From an uncultured Sphingorhabdus sp. (lineage in GTDB: Bacteria > Pseudomonadota > Alphaproteobacteria > Sphingomonadales > Sphingomonadaceae), in the NCBI GenBank assembly GCA_937873665.1, contig CALMYW010000440.1, forward strand, positions 1 to 9,313: a DNA stretch of 9,313 bases, written 5' to 3'. The first letter of the stretch is position 1. Every line of letters starts with the position of its first letter. Below the pieces are notes generated by a model that searched no databases, was not told the origin of the DNA, and saw only the letters and a list, made by a program, of their open reading frames with translations. The position numbers and the translations under genes are program-made. Shown here in pieces: positions 1-6,459 of the stretch.

Positions 1-17
1 TCATCGCTCAATCCTCT
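1..17 (-). other. Candidate start of a divergent gene running off the left edge
   Basis: On the minus strand an ATG reads from base 4 to base 2 and leaves the window at once. It is preceded by AGAGGA (bases 17 to 12) with a 7-nt spacer, which is good Shine-Dalgarno geometry. Nothing of the coding sequence can be read, so neither the product nor even its reality can be judged. If real, bases 5-438 are a divergent promoter region shared with the eight-gene operon. Confidence 0.3.
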
Positions 18-330
18 CAGAGAAATGAGCCTCCTCAAAAACCGGGGCGGTTCAATGCCAGGCGTGTGGGCGCAGCGCGTGCGAGCCGAAGAAAGCGCTC
101 CTGCATCGAATGACTCCATGTATCCATCGCGGCTCCTTGAAGGGGACTAAGGCCTTTCTGTTGTACAGCACGCAGCCCGACCGTGCACGCTGCGTTTTAT
201 CACCCGCCGGGTGGGCCCATGGAAAACAGCACTGCGCTATTTGTAGCAAAAAACGACCTTTCTGCGCTGGGTATTGGGTCTTTTTGTCTGAAAACCTGCC
301 AAAAAGGGCCGAAAGGGCGCGGCAAATTCG
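18..330. other. Intergenic region with no convincing gene
   Basis: Short open frames exist on both strands here, but none has a ribosome site, a recognisable domain or protein-like composition, and they overlap each other. Small GC-rich inverted repeats are present, for example CACCC-GCC-GGGTG at 201-213, but none is followed by a T run. I see no tRNA, no recognisable structured RNA and no IS end. The stretch is best read as upstream regulatory DNA for the operon and perhaps for a divergent neighbour. Confidence 0.5.
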
Positions 331-344
331 TTGATGTGAATCAA
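331..344. promoter_or_regulatory. FNR/Anr-type operator (TTGAT-N4-ATCAA)
   Basis: Bases 331-344 read TTGATGTGAATCAA, a perfect match to the palindromic consensus bound by FNR/Anr/Dnr-type regulators of the CRP-FNR superfamily. Those proteins activate genes under oxygen limitation, or in response to NO in some members. The box centre (337.5) lies about 40.5 bp upstream of the start predicted from the TAGAGT at 366-371, which is close to the -41.5 position of class II FNR activation. The sequence match is directly visible; regulation of this operon by an FNR homologue is an inference. Confidence 0.6.
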
Positions 345-365
345 AGTCTTTGTGGTGCATGTGCG

Positions 366-371
366 TAGAGT
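366..371 (+). promoter_or_regulatory. Candidate -10 element of the operon promoter
   Basis: TAGAGT matches four of six positions of the sigma-70 -10 consensus and would start transcription near base 378. No good -35 hexamer sits 16-18 bp upstream. That fits an activator-dependent class II promoter in which the FNR-type box at 331-344 overlaps the -35 region. The resulting leader would be about 60 nt. The call rests mainly on spacing from the operator. Confidence 0.35.
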
Positions 372-426
372 CGAGAAAGGAGTTCTGTAGTTGCTGTCTT
401 AAATATTGACTGGTCATCTGTTTACT

Positions 427-432
427 AGGGGG
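427..432 (+). promoter_or_regulatory. Ribosome binding site fixing the start of the first gene
   Basis: AGGGGG lies 6 nt upstream of a GTG at 439. It chooses that GTG over the upstream in-frame TTG at 406, which has no comparable site. The GTG start also places a clean Sec signal peptide at the N-terminus. Confidence 0.6.
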
Positions 433-438
433 TGCATT

Positions 439-1884
439 GTGAAATTATTGCGTGGTTTCGCCGCTTGCCTATTATCTCTAACTATCTATCTCGATGGCGC
501 TCCGGCAAATGCTCAAGGTCTAAATGATTTTCTAAATCAACTTAAGAGCTTGAAGAATCAAGGGCAGCAAATTTCTGATCCGCCATATAATCAAGCAACC
601 CAGAGTTTTTCAGCTGGGCAAAGCAATACAGGATCCAAAGGTATTGGGGCAAAGCTGACTGAAAAATACTGCAAGAGTCTTTTTTCGATATCTGGAATTG
701 ACGCGAAGGGGGTTGCAAGCGATTCTTTGATTTTGGAAGAGTTCAATATCGAACCTCGTGATTTTTTTGATCAGTTTGTTGCCAGCACTGATGCCACACC
801 AGGTTATACGAACTACACATTCCCGGGTCTGCATTTTTATCAAAACGAATTTGAGACCGATAGAATATCCATTCTTTACAATCTTTTGCTGAGCTATCCA
901 AGTCCGAGATATATGGCCGTGCTGATTGAGCAAGCCAAAGCCATGCCCGGAAGCGCTCGTTACGACCACCAGGCCAAAGTAGATGCTGTAGCCGCTTTGG
1001 CGATGCTTCACTTCAAAATGCAAGACAAATCTAAATCGCCGAATCGGTGGCGAGAGCTCGTTGCATCACTTGCGGTGGAAGATCACTACCTCGCGAAAGT
1101 GATAACAGCACGCCAGTTTAAATCAGGTGATTTGGGTGTGGTAAATGTCGACAAAGCTATTTCGTTGGCTGCCGAAGCAAATAATGTTCGTCACAGTGCA
1201 ATGGGTGAACAAAAAACCATCAGCCCCCGTAACTACGCTTTGACTTCGAATAGGACATTATATGAAACAGTGGTTGCCAACCCGAATAATTCGCAATCAC
1301 GTTACTATGCCAAGTTGGTTCAGAATTACGCACGTACCCAATCAATGACGGCGCCTCCCCCGGAAGCGAAGGCGCAATTGGAGTCTGGTTTGCGGACTAT
1401 CGAAAGTGCATCGAGTGCAGCCTCGCAGAAAGCGGTCGCGTTGCTAAGCTCTGTAGAAAAGTCGGGAGGGTTGCAAGCGCAAAAATCAAGTTTGGAAAGC
1501 GCACTTCGGACGCGTGTCTCGGATGAGAGTAACGTAAACGCCGATCAGCGAGCTTTGGCTGCATTGGCTCGTCAGATGGAACAAGTCGATCGTCTCAATG
1601 CAGACCAAGGGGAGTTGTTGAAGCAGGCCATCGGGCATGCGCATGAAAGCGGCGATCGGGCTGTAGCCATGATGCCAATCATGATGTCCGTGATGATGAG
1701 CACGCTTATGCAGCGAGGTGTCGAATATGTTCCGACATTGATACCGTACACGCGAAAACTTCAAGCTTATTCCGATGCCGCCTGTAGCGTTGTTGCGCGA
1801 TTGGACCACGTGACGATGGTCAAACGATTGACTAATGTCGAAGCCGATCGAGGCGGTCTTGCATCGCTGGTCGCAGAGAAATAA
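439..1884 (+). CDS. Exported helical protein of unknown family (first gene of operon)
   Basis: I do not recognise the family. From the GTG at 439 the product is 481 residues and begins with a typical Sec signal peptide: K2 and R5, a hydrophobic core at about 6-18, and likely cleavage after ANA at residue 25. The mature protein should be periplasmic or outer-membrane associated. Residues about 120-290 look globular and mixed. Residues about 300-410 are alanine/serine/glutamine-rich and probably long helices. Residues 411-424 form a striking methionine-rich patch (MMPIMMSVMMSTLM, seven Met in 14) with Met pairs every four residues. Only two cysteines remain after cleavage, C78 and C449, so one disulfide could tie the ends together. 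The next gene begins 15 nt downstream. Being first, the gene is nearest the predicted FNR-type promoter. No enzyme motif is seen. Confidence 0.85.
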   Translation: MKLLRGFAACLLSLTIYLDGAPANAQGLNDFLNQLKSLKNQGQQISDPPYNQATQSFSAGQSNTGSKGIGAKLTEKYCKSLFSISGIDAKGVASDSLILEEFNIEPRDFFDQFVASTDATPGYTNYTFPGLHFYQNEFETDRISILYNLLLSYPSPRYMAVLIEQAKAMPGSARYDHQAKVDAVAALAMLHFKMQDKSKSPNRWRELVASLAVEDHYLAKVITARQFKSGDLGVVNVDKAISLAAEANNVRHSAMGEQKTISPRNYALTSNRTLYETVVANPNNSQSRYYAKLVQNYARTQSMTAPPPEAKAQLESGLRTIESASSAASQKAVALLSSVEKSGGLQAQKSSLESALRTRVSDESNVNADQRALAALARQMEQVDRLNADQGELLKQAIGHAHESGDRAVAMMPIMMSVMMSTLMQRGVEYVPTLIPYTRKLQAYSDAACSVVARLDHVTMVKRLTNVEADRGGLASLVAEK

Positions 1885-1888
1885 GAGG
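1883..1888 (+). promoter_or_regulatory. Ribosome binding site deciding the second gene's start
   Basis: AAGAGG overlaps the stop codon of the first gene and sits 11 nt before the GTG at 1900. The alternative ATG at 1909 would be 20 nt away, too far for normal initiation. Both starts keep the twin-arginine-like motif, so the choice affects only three residues. Confidence 0.45.
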
Positions 1889-1899
1889 TCAACAAGCGC

Positions 1900-3126
1900 G
1901 TGTTGATCATGAATAGGAGAGACCTCTCCCTTCTTCTTGCAGCAGGTGTGTTCGCCGGCAGCACTCGTTCGGGTGCGAGCGTTCGGCCGAATTGGCTTGG
2001 ATTCGGCCTAAATCGTCCTGAGCTAGGAAATGAACGCTATCCGCTGACCTTGGGTGCCATGAAGAACTCAAGGCCTGCATCAGGTGTAACTTTCCAAGTT
2101 GAGCTCAATCGACACATTTTTTCGCAACTAAGAGCGGCTGGCGGTGTCATCGGCGAGGCGATGTCTAACACCGTCGGTGGTGAACTGATGTTGGCGGCTG
2201 TGCTGGATTACGAGAACGTGCTGCAAGCTCGACTGGGTACCACGTCTTTTGTGGTTTTGCACCTTGTCGGTCATGGGGTTCTTCTTGATTTTGATCGAGC
2301 GCGCGGATGGTCCATGCAATCGAGCTTTCCGTTTCCGGTAACCCTGTTGCGCGAAGGCCAAGGGGGAACTGCCTCAATCGAGGCGCAGCAATACGTTAAA
2401 GACGCTTTCCTGAGTCCCCAGCAGTCGTTTGCAACTTCGTTTGTTCAGACTGCCAAACGCTTGGCGCCAGCATGGCGCGACACGGGCGCTGGCCGTGGGT
2501 TCAACGTGCGGGTGATTTCTAGTTCCATACACCCAGATGCCAGCGCCAAACTCAAGTCTTGGTCCATCGATCGAAACGTCGGCAGCACATGGATAGGGCA
2601 CTTGGTCAGTGCAGCAATTTGTGAAGCCTTGGACATTCCTGTCGTTCCCTTTGCTGAGAATTCCGCACTCAGCAATTTCACATATACCTTTGATGACCGT
2701 TTGGTAGCTCAGAACATATCTTTGCCGCCAGAAGCTGACATTGACCTGCGCGTCTACGTGACGCTTCGCAATGTTGGTCGGGAAATCAAGTACAGATCCC
2801 AATTGCAGCGATGGGAGGTTATTCGAATGGTCGTTTTTGACATTCGAGCCCTAGACGATCGAAATGAAGAGTTGCTCTCTACGCGAATGGGATTTCAAGA
2901 TGTTTTGCCTGACAACCTTGCCAGAGAGGAAGACAACTCTCCGGCCAGAGATGCCCACTTCTTCGATATGGCGATCTATCGAGGACTTGTAGCTTTTTTT
3001 CGGGCGATTGATCAAGACGACAAAGCCGCTTTATCCAAGCTTTACCTAAAGATAGATGCTGGGCAGCAGGCAGCGTTCGGCCATTTTCGGGCCAAGTATC
3101 GCCGAGCATTCGGTAGACCGGTTTAG
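1900..3126 (+). CDS. Exported protein of unknown family with a twin-arginine-like signal
   Basis: The family is not recognised. The 408-residue product begins MLIMNRRDLSLLLAAG: twin arginines at 6-7, then D-L-S-L and a mildly hydrophobic alanine-rich core. This resembles a Tat signal (consensus RRxFLK), with possible cleavage after SGA near residue 26, although a Sec signal cannot be excluded. Residues about 60-200 look like a mixed alpha/beta domain with the stretch VVLHLVGHGVLL. Residues about 265-340 have alternating beta-like segments (VYVTLRNVG, VIRMVVFDIRALD), reminiscent in pattern only of the beta strands in CsgG/TolB-like envelope proteins. The C-terminal about 60 residues are basic and helical. 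The mature part has a single cysteine, so no internal disulfide is expected. It lies 15 nt after gene 1 and 15 nt before gene 3, so co-expression is very likely. No catalytic motif can be defended. Confidence 0.83.
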   Translation: MLIMNRRDLSLLLAAGVFAGSTRSGASVRPNWLGFGLNRPELGNERYPLTLGAMKNSRPASGVTFQVELNRHIFSQLRAAGGVIGEAMSNTVGGELMLAAVLDYENVLQARLGTTSFVVLHLVGHGVLLDFDRARGWSMQSSFPFPVTLLREGQGGTASIEAQQYVKDAFLSPQQSFATSFVQTAKRLAPAWRDTGAGRGFNVRVISSSIHPDASAKLKSWSIDRNVGSTWIGHLVSAAICEALDIPVVPFAENSALSNFTYTFDDRLVAQNISLPPEADIDLRVYVTLRNVGREIKYRSQLQRWEVIRMVVFDIRALDDRNEELLSTRMGFQDVLPDNLAREEDNSPARDAHFFDMAIYRGLVAFFRAIDQDDKAALSKLYLKIDAGQQAAFGHFRAKYRRAFGRPV

Positions 3127-3141
3127 GCGTAGGAGATACGA

Positions 3142-4296
3142 ATGAAATATTTGAACTGGGTTGGATTTCCCAAAGCGCTGTTGATGGGTGCGGCAATTGT
3201 GTTTCTTCTAGCGGGCAACGTGTCCGCTCAGATGAGGGTTGTACGTGGAGAAGGCGGCACTACTGTTTCAGCGAATGCACCCACGGAGGCTGACCGAAAT
3301 GCGGCGCTTCGAGCGGCCAAGCTCGCAGCGTGGCGGTTGTACTTGGCGACATCGGGACAAAACGAGGCAATTGACCAGATTCGAGCGAATGAGAGTCAAT
3401 TCATTGACCGTCTCGACGATTTACTCGTTGACGTCATCACAACAGATGAAACTTTTAATCGTGATTCACGTCGGTTCACGATTCGCATCAAGGCGACTGT
3501 GGCTGAAAGTGTGCTGACTTCGATGTTACGTGGTATCGCCCGCGGAGCAGGGGTAAACCAGGCGGGAACAGGAGTGACCGCAGTGGGAGCGCCGGTTGTT
3601 GGCAACGCTCCAATCGTTGTGCTCGCCTTGGCCCGTGAGGCTGAGTCGATTAGAAGCTTTCAAAACAAAGTTACCAACGTGTCCGAATCCGCAAGGGATG
3701 CGGAATCCTCAGGTACACGCTCATCCGCTGGCGGGCGAAATGCTGCCTTCAACGAGACGAGTATGTCCACAGTACGCAACAAGGAAATGACTGGCGGAAA
3801 CTCCGAGCGCAAGCGTGATGCAGTGACATACAAAATTGGAAATGCAGGAGTGCTCAACAGCAAACTGCCCCGCATTCTTCTGCAAAACGGCATCAAGGCT
3901 TCTCCTTACGCCTTCATGATGCGTCCCTGCAATCTTCCGAACCCTGATAATTTTTCGAAGCAATATGCTGCTTCTGCCACGGGTGAGTTGCCTTCAAATG
4001 TCATGGCCGATATTCAAGGTGGTCTTGCTACTTGCGGACGTGCTAAGTATTGGGTTTTTGCCTCGATGGACGTCGGCGGCTACGGCGTCGATCCGAATAC
4101 CGGTATGAGCGTCGCGACAGTCTCCGTGAACGTGCAAATTTATGAAGTTGATACAGGTGCGCCACTTGCATCCGCAACGAAGGACGTTAGCGGCCGCTCG
4201 GCAGATCAGTCGGACGCGATTCGCGTCGCTACAGACCATGCCGTACAGGCAGTGGGTGACATCATTACTGCTCAGGTGGCAAGTGTCACCCGCTAA
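3142..4296 (+). CDS. Exported LPP20/FlgT-N-like domain protein
   Basis: The 384-residue product has a Sec signal peptide with likely cleavage after VSA at residue 29. The ATG is preceded by AGGAGA at 3131-3136. Residues about 32-132 have the pattern of the LPP20/FlgT N-terminal fold: a leading VVRGEGG strand, an alanine-rich helix (EADRNAALRAAKLAAW) and a closing strand (RFTIRIKATV). A Gly/Ala/Val linker follows (about 133-152). Residues about 153-250 contain a Ser/Asn/Gly/Arg-rich insertion. The C-terminal part (about 250-380) contains the segments YWVFASMDVGGYG and VSVNVQIYEVDTGAPLAS, resembling the 'fold plus TG turn' pattern of CsgG/TolB-N-like periplasmic domains. C263 and C298 could form a disulfide. 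Known relatives of this fold assemble around flagellar or outer-membrane structures. The substrate or partner here is unknown; the next gene encodes a second protein of the same general type. Confidence 0.8.
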   Translation: MKYLNWVGFPKALLMGAAIVFLLAGNVSAQMRVVRGEGGTTVSANAPTEADRNAALRAAKLAAWRLYLATSGQNEAIDQIRANESQFIDRLDDLLVDVITTDETFNRDSRRFTIRIKATVAESVLTSMLRGIARGAGVNQAGTGVTAVGAPVVGNAPIVVLALAREAESIRSFQNKVTNVSESARDAESSGTRSSAGGRNAAFNETSMSTVRNKEMTGGNSERKRDAVTYKIGNAGVLNSKLPRILLQNGIKASPYAFMMRPCNLPNPDNFSKQYAASATGELPSNVMADIQGGLATCGRAKYWVFASMDVGGYGVDPNTGMSVATVSVNVQIYEVDTGAPLASATKDVSGRSADQSDAIRVATDHAVQAVGDIITAQVASVTR

Positions 4297-4326
4297 CTGT
4301 CTTCGAGTCGGCAAACGGAGCGTAGG

Positions 4327-5358
4327 ATGAGGCGCAATTTGAAACGGATAGCTTGGTTGGTGTTTCTGATCTCGGGCACTGTCTTTGGAAATCCAGTGAG
4401 CATCACGGCCTTTGGGGAAGGGTCAACCCGATCCGAGGCGATCGTTGCAGCCCGGCGCAATGCGGTGGAGGAAGCATTGGCGTCAAGGTCCGGCCTCCAG
4501 CCTGCAGAGAGGTATCTGATCGGCAGCGTGGATCGCTTTATCGTGCGATCAAGGGTCTTAAGCGTAGAAAATCTCGGCTCTGCGCGATACGAAGCTCTCG
4601 TTGAGGCAGAAGTCGATTTTCCACCGGTTCTTCCAGCGCGCGCACCGAAACAACGTGTGACCGTGGTGCCCGACTCAACGCAGCTTGCAGACCCCGTGAC
4701 TGCGGACTTGATTGGACTTTCGCGTGCCAGTCTGGAATCCTCGCCATTGATACGCTGGGTCGATGTCCATGGTCCTTCCGCCGTTAGTGCCATTCAAGCG
4801 ATCAGATTTGGGAAAGCTGTGTCGCCGATCGATGCGGCGAAAAGGCGGCCTGAAGTAGATGTTCTCTGCGTGATTACCAGCGAGGTTGTACGTCGCCCAA
4901 AGGACAACCCCTCCACCTTAGAAGGAATGGATCTCAAGGTGAAGTGGGCAGCTTACGACTTGCGCATGGGACGAGTGCAGCAAGTCAAGTGGCTGAAGAC
5001 TTCGATTGCCGGTTCTGCGCTGGATTCTCAGTCTATGCAAGTGCAGCGTGCCAGTGAGGAAGTCACGCGTGTTACGAATGACTTGGCCTTGATCGCTCAA
5101 ACCGAATTGGCGCGAGACTTGACGCGAGTCGTGAAAATCCCAATAACTGGCGTCCTGCTCACATCAGGCGAGTCAGTGGTGGTCTATCAGGTCACAAGTC
5201 TGGGTTCGGTGCGCGTGGCTCTAGGCCAAGTGATGTCTGTGGGAGCCAAGTTCGCGACGATTTCTGCCGACGTCGATTTGCCCCGGCGCCACAACTATGC
5301 GGTCAAGCCGTCAGGCTCCATAGGACGGCGGGGTGTCATCCTCGACTCCGATTGGTGA
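4327..5358 (+). CDS. Periplasmic FlgT-like protein
   Basis: The 343-residue product has an N-terminal signal (basic residues 2-7, hydrophobic 8-20, likely cleavage after VFG at 21). ACGGAG at 4315-4320 supports the ATG. Residues about 24-98 closely follow the FlgT N-domain pattern: ITAFGEGSTRSEA, a long Ala/Arg helix, a helix ending in IGSVDRF, then strands VLSVENLG and YEALVEAEVDF. Residues about 110-245 resemble a TolB-N/CsgG-like middle domain (a VTVVPDS strand, VTADLIGLSRASL, a predicted strand VDVLCVITS). Residues about 270-335 are strand-rich and could be an SH3-like end domain, matching FlgT's three-domain order and roughly its length. FlgT forms the H ring around the Vibrio flagellar basal body. 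No flagellar gene is nearby, so this protein is probably a paralogue used in another envelope assembly. Domain assignments are by eye. Confidence 0.78.
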   Translation: MRRNLKRIAWLVFLISGTVFGNPVSITAFGEGSTRSEAIVAARRNAVEEALASRSGLQPAERYLIGSVDRFIVRSRVLSVENLGSARYEALVEAEVDFPPVLPARAPKQRVTVVPDSTQLADPVTADLIGLSRASLESSPLIRWVDVHGPSAVSAIQAIRFGKAVSPIDAAKRRPEVDVLCVITSEVVRRPKDNPSTLEGMDLKVKWAAYDLRMGRVQQVKWLKTSIAGSALDSQSMQVQRASEEVTRVTNDLALIAQTELARDLTRVVKIPITGVLLTSGESVVVYQVTSLGSVRVALGQVMSVGAKFATISADVDLPRRHNYAVKPSGSIGRRGVILDSDW

Positions 5359-5368
5359 TGACACCAAT
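5351..5368 (+). other. Perfect hairpin across the stop codon of gene 4
   Basis: ATTGGTG-ATGA-CACCAAT forms a perfect 7-bp stem with a 4-nt loop, and the gene 4 stop codon TGA (5356-5358) lies within it. No T run follows directly, so it is not a classical terminator. It could be an RNA-processing or mRNA-stability element between the exported half and the SPFH half of the operon. Confidence 0.5.
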
Positions 5369-5369
5369 G

Positions 5370-5391
5370 TACCGCCGAGAACGGTATTTTT
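5370..5391 (+). terminator. Weak intrinsic terminator or attenuator between genes 4 and 5
   Basis: TACCG (5370-5374) pairs with CGGTA (5382-5386) around a 7-nt loop, and five T residues follow at 5387-5391. A 5-bp stem is short, so full termination is unlikely; partial attenuation is the reasonable reading. The ribosome site of gene 5 (AGGAG, 5393-5397) begins one base after the T run, so folding could also affect access to it. Confidence 0.35.
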
Positions 5392-5392
5392 C

Positions 5393-5397
5393 AGGAG
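5393..5397 (+). promoter_or_regulatory. Ribosome binding site selecting the GTG start of gene 5
   Basis: AGGAG lies 6 nt before the GTG at 5404. The ATG at 5402 is in another frame and soon meets a stop, so it is not the start. The in-frame ATG at 5452 would remove 16 residues but leave the zinc ribbon intact, and it lacks a comparable site. Confidence 0.6.
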
Positions 5398-5403
5398 ATT
5401 GAT

Positions 5404-6411
5404 GTGGCAACCGAAACAGGCAATTCCGTCAACCAAAAGCAGGGCATAGTCATGATATGCCCCAATTGCGGTGGAAATCTCAAAGCCTTTGCTTCGATTT
5501 GTGAGCTCTGTGGGCACGAACTTTCCGACGTGTCAGCAAGCCGTACCGTTTCCGAGATTGCCGCTCGATTTGAAGAAATCGAGTCTGAATTGAACCGTGC
5601 AGGCTTCACTGGAATCAAGCGCGAACGCGAATTAGTAAGTCGACGTGCACGCGTGATTCGGGATTTCCCAATACCAAACTCTCGTTCAGATCTTCAAAGT
5701 CTCATCTACTTCATTCATCCAAAAATCCAGAACAATCTCAAACCAGACGCGAACGCGGAAGATTGGCGGGTGAAGTTTAATGAGGTCATAACTCTGGCCA
5801 AGAATGCTTACAAGGGTGATGCAAAGACGCGTGCAGAATTCGAAGAGATTGAGAAGAGCCTACAAACGACTTTAGCGGGTGACCTGAGAACCAAGGCTCG
5901 AAGGTCACCCATCGCGGCCTTGGTGATCGGAGTTGTTATCTTTGCCGCTGTAGTCGGAATGGGCGCGGCGCAGTACTCCAGGTGGAAGTTGAAGCAATGC
6001 GAGGAGAGGTACGCGACCGGTGCTGAAGTGGAGCGCAATCGGTTGACCGCGCTCATGGCTTCGGCACAGAGCAAGCTTGCCCAAAAGAATTACAGCGAGG
6101 CGCTTGCACTTCTGGGAAACATCGGTTGGCAATATAAGGAGGCCTGTAAACTCGATGAAGCCGGTGGTGAACAGGCCGCTTGGGAGAGCAAGAAGCAGCG
6201 CCTGATCGCAGAGACCCAGAAAGCCAGAGACCAAGAGGCTGCTGAACGGCGTGAGGCAGCCGATCGTGAGACGAATCAGCAGAAGGCAGAGCTGGCGCGT
6301 GAGGAAGCCGCAAAGCGAGAAGAGGCTGAGCGAGCACATGCGAGGGAAGTTAGCGAAAAAGTGAATAACCGTGCGGCAGAGCGCAAGGCTGCAACTAGCA
6401 AGGAATGGTGA
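5404..6411 (+). CDS. Zinc-ribbon, single-pass membrane, coiled-coil protein
   Basis: The 335-residue product is modular. Residues 19-36 are a zinc ribbon (CPNC, ten residues, CELC). Residues about 45-160 are a soluble, mostly helical segment. Residues 169-189 are one strong transmembrane helix. Residues 199-248 form a helical hairpin with a TPR-like stretch (AQKNYSEALALL) and cysteines C199 and C248 at its two ends. From about 252 to the end it is a highly charged Ala/Glu/Arg coiled coil. The reduced zinc ribbon suggests a cytoplasmic N-terminus, and the cysteine pair then suggests a periplasmic C-terminus. In Bacillus subtilis a zinc-ribbon protein (YdjG) and a membrane partner accompany the SPFH protein YdjI. 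This protein sits directly before a YdjI-like gene and may play the anchoring role, linking cytoplasmic SPFH assemblies to the exported proteins. That role is an inference. Confidence 0.85.
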   Translation: MATETGNSVNQKQGIVMICPNCGGNLKAFASICELCGHELSDVSASRTVSEIAARFEEIESELNRAGFTGIKRERELVSRRARVIRDFPIPNSRSDLQSLIYFIHPKIQNNLKPDANAEDWRVKFNEVITLAKNAYKGDAKTRAEFEEIEKSLQTTLAGDLRTKARRSPIAALVIGVVIFAAVVGMGAAQYSRWKLKQCEERYATGAEVERNRLTALMASAQSKLAQKNYSEALALLGNIGWQYKEACKLDEAGGEQAAWESKKQRLIAETQKARDQEAAERREAADRETNQQKAELAREEAAKREEAERAHAREVSEKVNNRAAERKAATSKEW

Positions 6412-6459
6412 TTCAAGATCGCCGCCTCATTACTACTCGATTCATGGAGGTGCGTTGAT

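Noticed and set aside
201..213. CACCC-GCC-GGGTG as a terminator
   Set aside because: Short stem and no T run on either strand.
376..402. AAAGGAG followed by a TTG-started three-codon frame, a possible leader peptide
   Set aside because: The frame is only TTG CTG TCT TAA and the site lies at or before the predicted transcript start, so the match is probably chance.
406..411. TTGACT as a -35 element
   Set aside because: Bases 17 nt downstream are G-rich and part of the ribosome site of gene 1; no -10 is possible there.
52..417. Open frame of about 121 codons on the minus strand in the leader region
   Set aside because: No ribosome site, no recognisable domain, biased composition, and it runs through the operator and predicted promoter of the operon.
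406..438. Upstream TTG start for the first gene
   Set aside because: It would place polar residues before the signal peptide and has no good ribosome site, unlike the GTG at 439 with AGGGGG six bases upstream.
3142..5358. Reading genes 3 and 4 as part of a flagellar or curli operon
   Set aside because: No flagellar ring, rod, motor or csg gene is present in the window; only the domain fold is shared.
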